From Bordetella parapertussis (GTDB taxonomy: Bacteria; Pseudomonadota; Gammaproteobacteria; Burkholderiales; SG8-39), in NCBI GenBank assembly GCA_945862265.1, contig CAMAXP010000034.1, positions 1 through 47,630 on the forward strand: 47,630 nt of DNA, written 5' to 3'. Both the position numbers and the translations under genes were made by a program. Under the pieces are notes generated by a model. That model saw nothing but the letters and a program-made list of their open reading frames with translations, ran no database searches and was not told the DNA's origin. The stretch's first letter is position 1; every line of letters starts with the position of its first letter. Below are positions 35,719 to 46,861 of this stretch, piece by piece.

Positions 35719-35747
35719 ATGATATCATCCAAGAAAAACCTTGTCAA
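35719..35747 (-). promoter_or_regulatory. Strong sigma-70 promoter for the yceD-rpmF-plsX-fab operon
   Basis: On the minus strand TTGACA (35747-35742, perfect) and TATCAT (35724-35719, 5 of 6) are separated by exactly 17 nt. Transcription would start near 35712. It fixes the upstream limit for the DUF177 start codon and probably drives the ribosomal protein and fatty-acid genes. Confidence 0.8.
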
Positions 35748-35756
35748 AACAAAGCT

Positions 35757-36356
35757 ATGTCTCAATCCTCCTGTGCAACCCGCCACTTGGTGCTTGCCTC
35801 TACTTCGCCTTACCGGCGGGAACTGCTGGGCCGCCTGGGCCTGCCGTTCGAGTGCGCCCGTCCCGACGCCGATGAAACGCCGCTTCCCGGCGAAGCGCCG
35901 GACAAAACCGCCGCAAGACTGGCCGTTTCCAAGGCAAACGCGGTCAAGGGCGCCTTTCCCGACGCCCTCATCATAGGGTCGGACCAGGTAGCCTCGTGCG
36001 ATGGGCGCCGCCTGGACAAGCCCGGCACCCACGAAAATGCGACTGCGCAGCTGACCTTCCTTTCCGGGCGCAGTGCCAGTTTCGACACCGCCGTTTGCCT
36101 GCTTGACGCCCGTAGCGGACGAGCAGAAACCCGGGTCGTAGCCTGCAAGGTGCACTTCAGGAAGGCCGATGCCGCGCAGATAGAGCGCTACCTGCGCAGG
36201 GAGCAACCGTACGACTGCGCCGGCAGCGCGAAGGCCGAGGGCCTTGGAATTGCCCTCATCGAGCGCATAGAAACTGACGACCCGACTTCGCTGATCGGGC
36301 TCCCCCTGATAGCCCTGACGGGCCTGCTGGCCGCGTTCGGGCTCAGCCCGGTCTGA
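35757..36356 (+). CDS. Maf-family nucleoside triphosphate pyrophosphatase (YceF type)
   Basis: This 199-aa protein has the Maf start L-V-L-A-S-T-S-P-Y-R-R-E-L-L (11-24), then the I-I-G-S-D-Q-V near 72 and the Y-x-C-A-G-S-A-K-A-E-G-L-G block near 160. The S-T-S-P-Y form is that of YceF, which acts on 7-methyl-GTP in E. coli. It is divergent from yceD, as yceF is next to yceD in E. coli. The ATG at 35757 is used; the open frame upstream is not supported. Confidence 0.9.
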   Translation: MSQSSCATRHLVLASTSPYRRELLGRLGLPFECARPDADETPLPGEAPDKTAARLAVSKANAVKGAFPDALIIGSDQVASCDGRRLDKPGTHENATAQLTFLSGRSASFDTAVCLLDARSGRAETRVVACKVHFRKADAAQIERYLRREQPYDCAGSAKAEGLGIALIERIETDDPTSLIGLPLIALTGLLAAFGLSPV

Positions 36357-36360
36357 CCCG

Positions 36361-37311
36361 CTACCTTATCCCTCCCGCCGAACTGCGCAGCGCGAGCTCA
36401 GCCAGGGCGCTGGCGGCTCCTGCGCCGAGCCGGCGCGCGAATTTCTCGGCCAGGTTTTCCTTCTGCGAGAAGTCGACGATGTCCTCTGCCTTGATCACCT
36501 CGCGGGCAACATAGTCCAGGCTGCCGAAGCCGTCGGCCAAGCCGAGATCGACGCTCTTCTGCCCGGTCCAGACCAGCCCGCTGAAAAGGTCCGGTGACTC
36601 TTTAAGGCGCTTGCCCCGCCCCTCGCGGACCACATTGATGAACTGCTGGTGGATTTCACCCAGCATTGCCAGGGCATGCTGCTTCTGCTTTTCGTCGACC
36701 GGCAGGAAAGGGTCCAGGAACCCCTTGTTGTCCCCGGCAGTCAACAGGCGCCGCTCGACTCCGAGTTTGTCCATCAGTCCGGTGACGCCCCATCCGTCCA
36801 TTCGCACGCCAATGGAGCCGACGAGACTGGATTTGCTGACATAAATGCGATCCGCCCCGGCCGCCACGAAATACCCGCCGGAGGCGCACATGTCCTCGAC
36901 GACAACATACAGCGGGATCGCGGGGTACTTGACCCGCAGGCGGCGCATCTCGTCGTAGATGTTCTGTGATTGGACAGGGCTCCCGCCCGGACTGTTCACG
37001 CGGACCACCACGCCTTGGGTATTCCTGTCCTTGAACGCAGCCTGCAACGCCGCATTCACGCGCTCGGCGCTGGCATCGGTCCCGGGTCCGATGACCCCGC
37101 TGACCTCGACCAAGGCCGTATGCTTGCCGTCGGTCATGATTTCGGTGCGTCCCTTCCAGTCGATCGCGAAGACAAGGATCAGGGTCACGTAGGCGAACGT
37201 CAGGATCTTGAAGAAAATGCCCCAGCGCCTGGCGCTGCGCTGTTCCTTGATGCCGGCCAGCGCGATCTTTTCCAGCACACCCCGCTCCCACTGCTCGCTT
37301 TTGTCAGCCAT
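36361..37311 (-). CDS. sppA: Signal peptide peptidase SppA-type S49 peptidase
   Basis: This 316-aa protein has one membrane segment near 32-50 (F-F-K-I-L-T-F-A-Y-V-T-L-I-L-V-F-A). It has the S49 fold with V-N-S-P-G-G-S near 105, the nucleophile in C-A-S-G-G-Y (S144) and the candidate base lysine in A-G-D-N-K-G (K196). It is the short single-domain form. It breaks down released signal peptides at the inner membrane. ATG 37311 overlaps the Rieske gene by 8 nt. Confidence 0.9.
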   Translation of the reverse strand: MADKSEQWERGVLEKIALAGIKEQRSARRWGIFFKILTFAYVTLILVFAIDWKGRTEIMTDGKHTALVEVSGVIGPGTDASAERVNAALQAAFKDRNTQGVVVRVNSPGGSPVQSQNIYDEMRRLRVKYPAIPLYVVVEDMCASGGYFVAAGADRIYVSKSSLVGSIGVRMDGWGVTGLMDKLGVERRLLTAGDNKGFLDPFLPVDEKQKQHALAMLGEIHQQFINVVREGRGKRLKESPDLFSGLVWTGQKSVDLGLADGFGSLDYVAREVIKAEDIVDFSQKENLAEKFARRLGAGAASALAELALRSSAGGIR

Positions 37312-37660
37312 TCGATGATTCCTCAAGTACTACGCAGCCGTCGCGCTCGGCGACGTCCAGTTTGACCAACGGTCCGCCCGAACAGGGGCCGCCAAGGCAT
37401 TTTCCGCTCGAAGCCGAGTACACGGCACCGTGCGTCGAGCATATCAAATCACGTCCCTCGGCATCGAAGAAGACACCCGGTTGCCAGTCGAGTTCCATTG
37501 CGATGTGCGAACAGCGATTGAGGTAGCCGTGCACGCGCCCGCCTGACCTGACGACAAATGCAGCAGCGGTCTCTCCAAAGTATTCCGTGTCGAAACGAAC
37601 GCCCGGCCCTGAGTCGACGAGGTCGGAGGAAGCGCAGATTAACCGTGCCGTATCAGCCAT
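37304..37660 (-). CDS. Rieske [2Fe-2S] domain protein
   Basis: This 118-aa protein has the Rieske ligands C50-S-H52 (R-C-S-H-I-A) and C74-S-T-H77 (I-C-S-T-H-G-A). It is a small soluble ferredoxin-like Rieske protein, not the cytochrome bc1 subunit, since it has no membrane segment or Tat signal. It lies between gph and sppA and overlaps both, an arrangement common in betaproteobacteria. The partner is unknown. Confidence 0.9.
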   Translation of the reverse strand: MADTARLICASSDLVDSGPGVRFDTEYFGETAAAFVVRSGGRVHGYLNRCSHIAMELDWQPGVFFDAEGRDLICSTHGAVYSASSGKCLGGPCSGGPLVKLDVAERDGCVVLEESSNG

Positions 37661-38304
37661 TGGCGAAGTTCCTCGATGCTTCCGACCACTCCCTTGGGGG
37701 ATTTCGCATGCAACTGGTCTGCCGGGTGCGCACCGTAAGTAACCGCGACGGCGTCGACTGCGGCGTTGGTGGCCATGTCCAGGTCATGCGAGGTGTCGCC
37801 GATCATCAGCAGTTCGCGCGGCTCGCGTGACAGCTCGCCCATCAACTCCAGCAACATTGTCGGGTCGGGCTTGGAGCGCGTTTCGTCTGCGCACCGGGTT
37901 GCGGCGAAATGCACTCCCAATCCCGAAGCATGCAACGCCCGGTCGAGCCCCTTGCGGCTCTTCCCGGTGGCGACTGCGAGCGAATGGCCTGATTGGGTAA
38001 GTTCCGCCAGGAGTTCCGGGACGCCGGGAAAGAGGTTCATGGCCTCCTCGCGCGCAAGGAAATGCTTGCGGTAACGCTCGGCGAACTCGGCATAGCTCTT
38101 TTCGGGCAAGTCCGGCACGGCGTGGCGCAGCGCGTCCATCAGGCCCAGGCCGATCACGTGGCGGGCGCGCTCGCGGGAGGGTACCTCGATGCCCATTTCA
38201 CGGCTGGCCTCCTGGATGCTCGTGGCAATCCCGCTGGCCGAGTCCAGCAAAGTGCCGTCCCAGTCGAACACGATCAGTGAATAGCGGGCGTCAGGTCGGG
38301 GCAT
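37639..38304 (-). CDS. HAD-family phosphatase, phosphoglycolate phosphatase-like
   Basis: This 221-aa HAD hydrolase has motif I D14-W-D16-G-T, motif II A-T-G-K-S near 116, and motif IV I-G-D-T-S-H-D near 176, with a helical cap between. Gph-type enzymes remove phosphate from 2-phosphoglycolate, but other substrates are possible. The ATG at 38304 overlaps rluC by 14 nt; the frame upstream is a shadow. Confidence 0.87.
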   Translation of the reverse strand: MPRPDARYSLIVFDWDGTLLDSASGIATSIQEASREMGIEVPSRERARHVIGLGLMDALRHAVPDLPEKSYAEFAERYRKHFLAREEAMNLFPGVPELLAELTQSGHSLAVATGKSRKGLDRALHASGLGVHFAATRCADETRSKPDPTMLLELMGELSREPRELLMIGDTSHDLDMATNAAVDAVAVTYGAHPADQLHAKSPKGVVGSIEELRQWLIRHG

Positions 38305-39232
38305 TGATGTGTGTATCCAGGAAGCGCTGCATTTCGGGGGGCAGCGGCGAAACGAAAGCAAGGGGTTCGCCGCTGATGGGATGGCTCAATGATAACTGGC
38401 GTGCGTGGAGGAAAAGGCGCTTCACTCCCTGCTTTACCAGCGCCCGATTCAGGTCGAAGTCCCCGTACTTGTCGTCCCCGAGGATCGGATGACCGACATG
38501 GGCCGCGTGGACGCGAATCTGGTGCGTCCGGCCCGTCATGAGGCGGATATCCAGCATCGAGGCCGTGTCACCCGCGGCAAGGGGTTTGAACAGGCTGATG
38601 GCCTGCTGGCCATCGTCCCGGACACTCACCCTGCGCTCCCCTTCGGCCGTCACATATTTGTGCAGCGGGAGGTCAATTTTCCGCCCTCCCCCCTTCCAGC
38701 GGCCTTTGACGATCGCGACGTAATCCTTGCGGACCTCCCCGTCCCGCAGCATGCGGTGCAACTCCACCAGGGCAGTGCGCTTCTTGCCCACCATGAGCAG
38801 TCCCGAGGTGTCACGGTCCAGGCGATGCGCAAGTTCGAGGAACTTGGCCCTGGGGCGCTCCGCGCGCAGGGACTCGATCACCCCGAAGCTGATCCCGCTG
38901 CCGCCGTGGACGGCCACCCCGGACGGCTTGTCGATCACGATCAGGGCGTCATCTTCGAAAACGACCGGAAGGGCCAGCGACCGCGCTGGCGGCCGCGCCT
39001 CGGGGCTCGCCACCCGGACGGGGGGCACCCGGACCTTGTCGCCGTCCACGAGGCGGTAATCCGGCTTGATTCGCCCGCTGTTGACCCGCACCTCCCCGCT
39101 GCGCAGGATCCGGTACACGTGGCTTTTGGGCACGCCCTTGAGGTTACGGATCAGGAAATTGTCGATTCTCTGGCCGACACTTTCCTCACCGACTTCAAGC
39201 ATCGTCGCCCGAGCTTTACTTAACTCGTTCAT
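38291..39232 (-). CDS. rluC: 23S rRNA pseudouridine synthase RluC
   Basis: This 313-aa enzyme has an N-terminal S4 RNA-binding domain (Q-R-I-D-N-F-L near 21, then S-G-E-V-R-V-N near 45) and the RluA-family catalytic motif H-R-L-D-R-D-T-S-G (D139). RluC in E. coli modifies 955, 2504 and 2580. It is divergent from rne, as in E. coli. The ATG at 39232 is used because the RNA-binding domain begins soon after; no good Shine-Dalgarno precedes it. Confidence 0.94.
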   Translation of the reverse strand: MNELSKARATMLEVGEESVGQRIDNFLIRNLKGVPKSHVYRILRSGEVRVNSGRIKPDYRLVDGDKVRVPPVRVASPEARPPARSLALPVVFEDDALIVIDKPSGVAVHGGSGISFGVIESLRAERPRAKFLELAHRLDRDTSGLLMVGKKRTALVELHRMLRDGEVRKDYVAIVKGRWKGGGRKIDLPLHKYVTAEGERRVSVRDDGQQAISLFKPLAAGDTASMLDIRLMTGRTHQIRVHAAHVGHPILGDDKYGDFDLNRALVKQGVKRLFLHARQLSLSHPISGEPLAFVSPLPPEMQRFLDTHINAPT

Positions 39233-39244
39233 TTTGCATATAAT
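39215..39244 (+). promoter_or_regulatory. Promoter of rne
   Basis: TTTACT (39215-39220, 4 of 6) and TATAAT (39239-39244, perfect) are separated by 18 nt. A start near 39251 would give a leader of about 347 nt before the rne GTG. The boxes overlap the 5' end of the divergent rluC gene. Confidence 0.6.
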
Positions 39245-39571
39245 TGGGCGCTTGCTCTGAGATGCGAGGCACGGTCCGAAGAAGTCGGCCGGCAATCCGC
39301 CGAGTCCGGGACCATTTACCCGCCTCCTGTCCAGCCTAGGCCGGACCCGGAGCAACTGGTCAAATTCGCTCACCGGAAGTAGCGATAGTACTTGAAAGCG
39401 CACACAGAGAGTCTGACCCCTAGGAACCTCGCCGCGCCCCGCATGGAAGCGGAGCGCCACGATCCCGGCTTGCAGCCGGTATTTCGTCCACTACGACGAT
39501 CCTGTCGAATCTTCGAAATAGGCAATCACAGCTTACCGAGCTAACGAAACGCTGACCGTCGGTTCACGGAC

Positions 39572-39590
39572 TCTCCTGCGGCGCAGGAGA
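39572..39590 (+). promoter_or_regulatory. Hairpin holding the rne Shine-Dalgarno, end of the long rne leader
   Basis: TCTCCTGC (39572-39579) pairs perfectly with GCAGGAGA (39583-39590) around a GGC loop. The Shine-Dalgarno AGGAG (39585-39589) is inside the 3' arm, 8 nt before the GTG. The rest of 39245-39571 is leader sequence with no gene. In E. coli the rne leader lets RNase E control its own message; a similar role here is inference from the long leader and the masked ribosome site. Confidence 0.55.
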
Positions 39591-39597
39591 ACAACAA

Positions 39598-42435
39598 GTG
39601 AAACGCATGCTATTCAATGCGACGCAGCAAGAAGAACTGCGCGTCGCCATCGTCGATGGCCAAAAACTCATCGACCTCGATATCGAGTCTGCAGCAAGGG
39701 AACAACGCAAGAGCAACATCTACAAGGGTGTCATCACCCGCATCGAGCCCAGCCTCGAGGCGGCCTTCGTCGATTACGGCGAGGAAAGGCATGGCTTCCT
39801 GCCCTTCAAGGAAGTCTCGAAGAGCTACTTCCGGCAGGACGCAGATGCCGGCAAGGCCCGCATCCAGGACGCCCTGAAGGAAGGCCAGGAGATCATCGTC
39901 CAGGTCGAGAAGGACGAGCGCGGCAACAAAGGCGCGGCCCTGACCACTTTCATCAGCCTCGCCGGACGCTACCTTGTCCTGATGCCGAACAACCCCCGCG
40001 GCGGCGGCGTTTCCCGCCGCGTCGAGGGCGAGGATCGCGACGAACTGCGCGCCCTCATCGACCAGCTGGCCGTACCCCAGGGCATGAGCGTCATTGCACG
40101 CACGGCCGGCATCGGCCGCACGATCGAAGAGCTCAACTGGGACATGGGCTACCTCATGCAGCTGTGGGGCGCCATCGAGTTGGCGGCCAACGACCGTACG
40201 CCCGGTGAAGACGGCCGGTACCGTCCGAAGCCCTTCCTGATCTATCTCGAGTCCAGCCTCGTCATCCGCGCAATCCGCGACTACTTCCAGCCCGACATCG
40301 GCGAGATCCTCATCGACACCGAGGAGATCTACGAGCAGGCCCAGGCCTTCATGCAGACCGTGATGCCGGGCAACGTGCACAAGGTCAAGCTCTACCGTGA
40401 CGATGTGCCGCTCTTCTCGCGCTTCCAGATCGAGCACCAGATCGAGTCCGCATTCTCGCGGCAGGTCAGCCTGCCCTCGGGCGGCGCGGTCGTCATCGAC
40501 CATACCGAAGCCCTGGTTTCCATCGACGTGAACTCGGCGCGCGCCACCAAGGGCCATGACATCGAGGAAACGGCCTTCCGCACCAACCTCGAGGCAGCCG
40601 ATGAGGTCGCCCGCCAGCTGCGCCTGCGCGACCTCGGCGGCCTGATCGTCATCGACTTCATCGACATGGAGTCGAACAAGAACCAGCGCGAGGTCGAGAA
40701 CAGGCTGCGCGAAGCACTGCATTTCGACCGTGCCCGCGTGCAGACCGGCAAGATCTCGCGCTTCGGCCTGCTCGAACTGTCGCGTCAGCGCCTCCAGCCG
40801 TCGCTGGGTGAAACCAGCCACATCACCTGCCCGCGCTGCGGCGGGACCGGCCACATCCGCGGCATCGAGTCGACCGCCCTCCACGTCCTGCGCATCCTGC
40901 AGGAAGAGGCCATGAAAGAGAACACGGGCGCCGTGCATGTGCAGGTCCCGGTGGACGTCGCGACGTTCCTCCTCAACGAGAAGCGCAGCGAGATCCAGAA
41001 GCTCGAGACCCGCCTCAAGGTCAATATCCTGCTGATCCCGAACATCCACCTCGAGACGCCGCACTACTCCATTACGCGTCTGCGTCACGACGAGCTGAAC
41101 GAGATGGCTCATGTGCCGGCCAGCTTCGAGATGGTCAAGGAGCCGGACGAAGAGAAGGATGCAGCCGCTGCGGCCGCCGAACCCGCCAAGCCGCGGCAGG
41201 AAGCCGCGGTCAAGGCCATCGTGCCCGACCAGCCTGCACCGAACATGCCCGAGCCGGCCGAACGCCCGCCGGTGGAGCAGCGGGCCGCGCGTCCGCCGCG
41301 TGAAGACAACCGCAATCGCCAGCCGCAGGCGGCGCCGTCGCCCTCACCGGCGGTTACTCCCGAGCGCTCGGGGATCATCGGCCGTATCTTCGGCTGGTTC
41401 AAGCAGGACAATGCGCCCGCACCGGCTGCCGCCCCCGCGACGATGCCGGCAGATTCACAACCGTCCTCCCCGCCCGGTTCGCAGCCGCGGCGCGAGCAGC
41501 AGGGGCGCGGTGACCGCAACGAGCGTGGTGACCGCGGGGATCGTGGCGGCCGCGACCGCAATCGCGGAGGTCGTGATCGCAACCGCGCAGGGGGTCGTGA
41601 GGATCGTCCGCAAGAGGGGCGCAGTGAGCAGCGCCCGCCTCGCGGGGATCGCCCCCCGCGTGAGCCGCGTCCCGAAGGCGCGAATGGCGGTGTGGGTGAT
41701 CGCCAGGGCGCGCGCAAGGACCTCGACCAGCAACGTCGCGATCAACAACAGGCACGGCCTCCGCGCGAACCGCGTGAAGCGCGTGAACCGCGTGAGCCCC
41801 GTGCGGACCAACCGCCGCGTGAGCCGCGTCCTCCGATGCAGGAAGGGGAGGAAGGCGAACGCCGTAGCCGCCGCCGCCGCGGCGGTCGCGATCGTGGCCC
41901 GCGTGAAGGTCGCGAGGAAAACCCGGGCGAGCAACGCGCAGCCGAAGCAGTGACGGAGCCGCAAGCAGAAACGCAATCCCATCCGCAGGCCGGGTTTCCG
42001 TCCATGGAGCAGCAGTCTGTCGTAACCGCAGTGGCAACGTCGCCTGCTGTCGCCACGGTCGATGTTTCGACTCCAGCGCCGCAAGTAGCAGTGGTTCAGC
42101 CGATGGAGCAACCGAAAGCGCAGGCCTTCGTCGCGGAACCGCCCGCCCCGGCCCCTGCCGTGGAAGCGCCAGCGCCAGCGCCAGCGCCAGCACCGGCACC
42201 TGTCGTGGTGGCACCCGCCCCCGCCCCCGCACCTGTCGTGACAGCGAGCCCGGCAGTGCCCAAAGTGGATGCCAAGGAAGTCTTGTCAGGCGCCGGGCTG
42301 GTGATGATCGAGACGGACCTGTCCCGTTCGAAGTCGTATGTGCTTGAAGAAGCGCCGGTCCAACTCGGGCGCCCGCGTCGCGAACGTCCGAAGCAGGCCG
42401 CAGAAGAACTCAAGCAGGTCGAAACGAAGGATTAG
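39598..42435 (+). CDS. rne: Ribonuclease E
   Basis: This 945-aa endonuclease starts with GTG. An S1 domain (about 35-125) lies inside the N-terminal catalytic half; the catalytic aspartates are D310 (S-I-D-V-N-S) and D353 (I-D-F-I-D-M), each offset by 7 from E. coli. The zinc link C-P-R-C is at 411-414. The C-terminal half (about 515-945) is disordered: Arg-rich R-D-R-N repeats near 640-700, R-E-P-R repeats near 715-760, a Pro-Ala linker near 850-880, and a short end segment G-L-V-M-I-E-T-D that may bind a partner. It scaffolds the RNA degradosome. It ends convergent with the phosphatase gene. Confidence 0.97.
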   Translation: MKRMLFNATQQEELRVAIVDGQKLIDLDIESAAREQRKSNIYKGVITRIEPSLEAAFVDYGEERHGFLPFKEVSKSYFRQDADAGKARIQDALKEGQEIIVQVEKDERGNKGAALTTFISLAGRYLVLMPNNPRGGGVSRRVEGEDRDELRALIDQLAVPQGMSVIARTAGIGRTIEELNWDMGYLMQLWGAIELAANDRTPGEDGRYRPKPFLIYLESSLVIRAIRDYFQPDIGEILIDTEEIYEQAQAFMQTVMPGNVHKVKLYRDDVPLFSRFQIEHQIESAFSRQVSLPSGGAVVIDHTEALVSIDVNSARATKGHDIEETAFRTNLEAADEVARQLRLRDLGGLIVIDFIDMESNKNQREVENRLREALHFDRARVQTGKISRFGLLELSRQRLQPSLGETSHITCPRCGGTGHIRGIESTALHVLRILQEEAMKENTGAVHVQVPVDVATFLLNEKRSEIQKLETRLKVNILLIPNIHLETPHYSITRLRHDELNEMAHVPASFEMVKEPDEEKDAAAAAAEPAKPRQEAAVKAIVPDQPAPNMPEPAERPPVEQRAARPPREDNRNRQPQAAPSPSPAVTPERSGIIGRIFGWFKQDNAPAPAAAPATMPADSQPSSPPGSQPRREQQGRGDRNERGDRGDRGGRDRNRGGRDRNRAGGREDRPQEGRSEQRPPRGDRPPREPRPEGANGGVGDRQGARKDLDQQRRDQQQARPPREPREAREPREPRADQPPREPRPPMQEGEEGERRSRRRRGGRDRGPREGREENPGEQRAAEAVTEPQAETQSHPQAGFPSMEQQSVVTAVATSPAVATVDVSTPAPQVAVVQPMEQPKAQAFVAEPPAPAPAVEAPAPAPAPAPAPVVVAPAPAPAPVVTASPAVPKVDAKEVLSGAGLVMIETDLSRSKSYVLEEAPVQLGRPRRERPKQAAEELKQVETKD

Positions 42436-42923
42436 TCGCGCGTTTCCGGAGGGAGAAGCTCGTTGCGCATGACGGTAACGAGCCCTCGAGCCGCATCCTC
42501 CACCATGTCCAGCACGTAGTCGAATCCCCGTTCCCCGCCGTAGTAGGGGTCGGGGATTTCGCTCTCTTTCCAAAGCGGTGCGTAGTCCAGGAGCAGGCGG
42601 ATCTTGTGCGCGTGTGCCGGAGGGCAGACCCGCACTAGCGTGTTCAGGTTCTTTCGATCCATCACCAGGATCAGGTCGAACTCGGTGAAATCCGACGCCC
42701 TGACCTGTCGAGCACGAATCCCCGAAAGATCGTAGCCGCGCTTCATGGCGTGCAGCTGGGCACGCTTGTCCGGCGGATCGCCCGTGTGGTAGTCGTGGGT
42801 CCCGGCCGAATCAATGCGGATCATGTCCTGCATGCCCGCCTTCCTCACCCTATGGCGGAATACGCCTTCGGCCGTCGGCGAGCGGCAAATATTGCCCGTG
42901 CAGACAAACAGGACCCCGGCCAT
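42432..42923 (-). CDS. Low-molecular-weight protein-tyrosine phosphatase
   Basis: This 163-aa protein has the active site C8-T-G-N-I-C-R14-S near its N-terminus and the general-acid motif D-P-Y-Y near 127. Such enzymes remove phosphate from tyrosine, often on exopolysaccharide kinases, but no such kinase is nearby. It overlaps the rne stop on the opposite strand by 4 nt and follows uvrB by 2 nt on its own strand, so it may be transcribed with uvrB. Confidence 0.92.
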   Translation of the reverse strand: MAGVLFVCTGNICRSPTAEGVFRHRVRKAGMQDMIRIDSAGTHDYHTGDPPDKRAQLHAMKRGYDLSGIRARQVRASDFTEFDLILVMDRKNLNTLVRVCPPAHAHKIRLLLDYAPLWKESEIPDPYYGGERGFDYVLDMVEDAARGLVTVMRNELLPPETRD

Positions 42924-42925
42924 CG

Positions 42926-45019
<2,094 letters not shown>

Positions 45020-45126
45020 GGATCCTGAGCGAAGGAAAACGCCCATTCTCCCATGCGACAACACCAGCACGCCAGATTCCCGCCTCTCCACGGTAAAATG
45101 TCACTCCCATCATTTTCCTGACGACT

Positions 45127-46332
45127 ATGACCGCCTCCCTGCTTTCCCGCGTCGAAATGGCGCCCCGCGACCCGATCCTCGGCCTCACCGAGCAGTTCAA
45201 CGCCGACAAGAACCCCAAAAAGGTCAACCTTGGCATCGGTGTCTACACGGACGAGAAAGGCAAGGTGCCTCTACTGGAATGCGTGCGCACGGCCGAGACC
45301 CAGCTGCTCGCGCAGGCTGCACCCCACAGCTACCTGCCGATCGACGGCCTGGCGGCCTACGACCGTGCCGTCCAGGGGCTGCTTTTCGGGGCCGACTCAC
45401 CGGTCGTCACCGAAGGCCGCACGCTCACCATCCAGTCCCTCGGCGGGACGGGCGGACTCAAGGTCGGCGCGGATTTCCTGCACCTGGTTTCCCCTGGTGC
45501 TGGCGTCTGGATCAGCGACCCGAGCTGGGAGAACCATCGTGCCTTGTTCGAAAACGCCGGGTTCAAGGTCCAGACCTACCCGTACTACGATGCCAAGACC
45601 CATGGCGTGAATTTCCCGGCGATGCTGGAGGGCCTCAACAAGCTGCCGGCCGGTTCCATCGTCGTGCTGCATGCGTGCTGCCACAACCCCACCGGCGTGG
45701 ACCTGACCCCTGACCAGTGGGCCGAGGTCATCAAGGTTGCCGTCGCGCGCGACCTGGTGCCCTTCCTCGACATCGCATACCAAGGGTTCGGCGATGGCAT
45801 CGATGCCGACGGCGTGGCGGTGCGGTGGTTTGCCGAGGCCGGGCTGCCGGTGTTCGTGTCCAGCTCGTTTTCGAAGTCCTTTTCGCTCTACGGCGAGCGC
45901 GTTGGCGCCACCAGTATCGTGACCCGCAGCAGCGAAGAAGCGGCGCGCGTGCTGAGCCAGGTGAAAAGGCTGGTGCGCACCAATTACTCCACCCCGCCCT
46001 CCCATGGCGGCCACGTGATCGCCAAGGTCCTCTCCACGCCGGAATTGCGCGCCCAGTGGGAGAGCGAACTGGCGGCGATGCGCGACCGCATCCGCGCGAT
46101 GCGCGCGCTGCTGGTAGAAAAGATCCATGCCCGGGTTCCGGGGGCGGACTTCAGCTTCATCCTGCAGCAGAAGGGCATGTTTTCCTACTCCGGCCTCACC
46201 AAGGAGCAGGTCGTACGCATGCGGGAAGAATTTGGCGTTTACGCTATCGAAAGCGGCCGGATCTGCGTGGCCGCCCTGAACACCGGGAACATCGACTACG
46301 CCGCCGATGCCGTGGCCACGGTCATCTCGTAA
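45127..46332 (+). CDS. Aspartate/aromatic amino-acid aminotransferase
   Basis: This 401-aa fold-type I PLP enzyme has N-L-G-I-G-V-Y near 35, the N-P-T-G loop near 186, and the Schiff-base lysine in S-F-S-K-S-F (K250), followed by Y-G-E-R-V-G. It is of the AspC/TyrB class; substrate range cannot be set from sequence alone. It is divergent from uvrB, with a TAAAAT -10-like box at 45094-45099 but no clear -35. Confidence 0.92.
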   Translation: MTASLLSRVEMAPRDPILGLTEQFNADKNPKKVNLGIGVYTDEKGKVPLLECVRTAETQLLAQAAPHSYLPIDGLAAYDRAVQGLLFGADSPVVTEGRTLTIQSLGGTGGLKVGADFLHLVSPGAGVWISDPSWENHRALFENAGFKVQTYPYYDAKTHGVNFPAMLEGLNKLPAGSIVVLHACCHNPTGVDLTPDQWAEVIKVAVARDLVPFLDIAYQGFGDGIDADGVAVRWFAEAGLPVFVSSSFSKSFSLYGERVGATSIVTRSSEEAARVLSQVKRLVRTNYSTPPSHGGHVIAKVLSTPELRAQWESELAAMRDRIRAMRALLVEKIHARVPGADFSFILQQKGMFSYSGLTKEQVVRMREEFGVYAIESGRICVAALNTGNIDYAADAVATVIS

Positions 46333-46353
46333 GCGGGCCGTTGGTTACGGGCA

Positions 46354-46382
46354 TTGCCCATAAGCCCGAATTTTCGTAAGAT
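46354..46382 (+). promoter_or_regulatory. Promoter of tRNA-Asn
   Basis: TTGCCC (46354-46359) and TAAGAT (46377-46382) are 17 nt apart; each matches the consensus at 4 of 6. The start would fall about 8 nt before the tRNA. Confidence 0.5.
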
Positions 46383-46397
46383 AGCGGGCTTCGCAAT

Positions 46398-46472
46398 TCC
46401 CCGATAGCTCAGCGGTAGAGCGTCGGACTGTTAATCCGCAGGTCCCTGGTTCGATCCCAGGTCGGGGAGCCA
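46398..46472 (+). tRNA. tRNA-Asn (anticodon GUU)
   Basis: This is a 75-nt tRNA with an encoded CCA. The acceptor TCCCCGA pairs with TCGGGGA and the discriminator is G. The anticodon arm CGGAC-TGTTAAT-CCG region gives GUU, and the T arm is CCTGGTTCGATCCCAGG. It marks the edge of the conserved region: DNA to its right looks foreign, and tRNA-Asn genes are frequent integration sites. Confidence 0.97.
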
Positions 46473-46499
46473 CTGAATTTTGTTGTAGGTCTTGCACTT

Positions 46500-46526
46500 A
46501 GCCCAGCCATCGCGGTTGGGCTTTTT
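46500..46526 (+). terminator. Rho-independent terminator after tRNA-Asn
   Basis: AGCCCAGCC (46500-46508) pairs with GGTTGGGCT (46514-46522), 9 bp with one G-T, around ATCGC, followed by five T ending at 46526. It lies 27 nt after the tRNA. Confidence 0.85.
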
Positions 46527-46659
46527 GCATTCTGGGGCCCGCCGAGGGGTCGGTATTGAGAAAGTCCGGCGGTCGGTATAGGGGCGGCCGGGAGGCCATG
46601 GTGCATCCCCCTCCCCTCTCCCTGCTCCTGATTCAGCCCTGTGTTTTCGCCGGCGCCGA

Positions 46660-46752
46660 TTTGACCCGTGTGCGGATATTCGTTTGACCAGTTTAAGCCA
46701 AAGGATCGCCCTGGTCAGTCGATGATCGGCACTACCCCTCTAAGCTGGTCAA
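46660..46752. repeat. Short direct and inverted repeats in gene-free stretch, possible IS end remnant
   Basis: The 335-bp stretch 46527-46861 contains no credible gene. It has TTTGACC twice in direct orientation (46660-46666 and 46683-46689), and TTGACCAGTTTAAG (46684-46697) facing CTAAGCTGGTCAA (46740-46752) as an imperfect inverted pair. Repeated subterminal motifs of this kind occur at IS21-type ends, but no transposase is present, so this is only a suggestion. Confidence 0.3.
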
Positions 46753-46861
46753 TTTTCGGTCGGCGTCAACATGCTTTGTTCAAACGCGCTGAAACACGTT
46801 GGGCAAGGCAGGAGTGAGCCGGGTAACTTTCGGATTCTGTTCAGCCAAGACAGGCAGTCCT

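Noticed and set aside
39610..41112. 500-codon minus-strand open frame opposite rne
   Set aside because: Antisense shadow of the conserved catalytic half of RNase E.
41500..41900. Regular repeats as a possible CRISPR array
   Set aside because: The repeats are short, imperfect and coding (Arg-rich tail of RNase E), with no distinct spacers.
45020..45126. LexA box in the uvrB upstream region
   Set aside because: No CTGT-N8-ACAG-like site could be found in this gap by eye.
46409..46606. Small minus-strand open frame across tRNA-Asn
   Set aside because: It reads through the antisense of the tRNA and the terminator and has no support as a gene.
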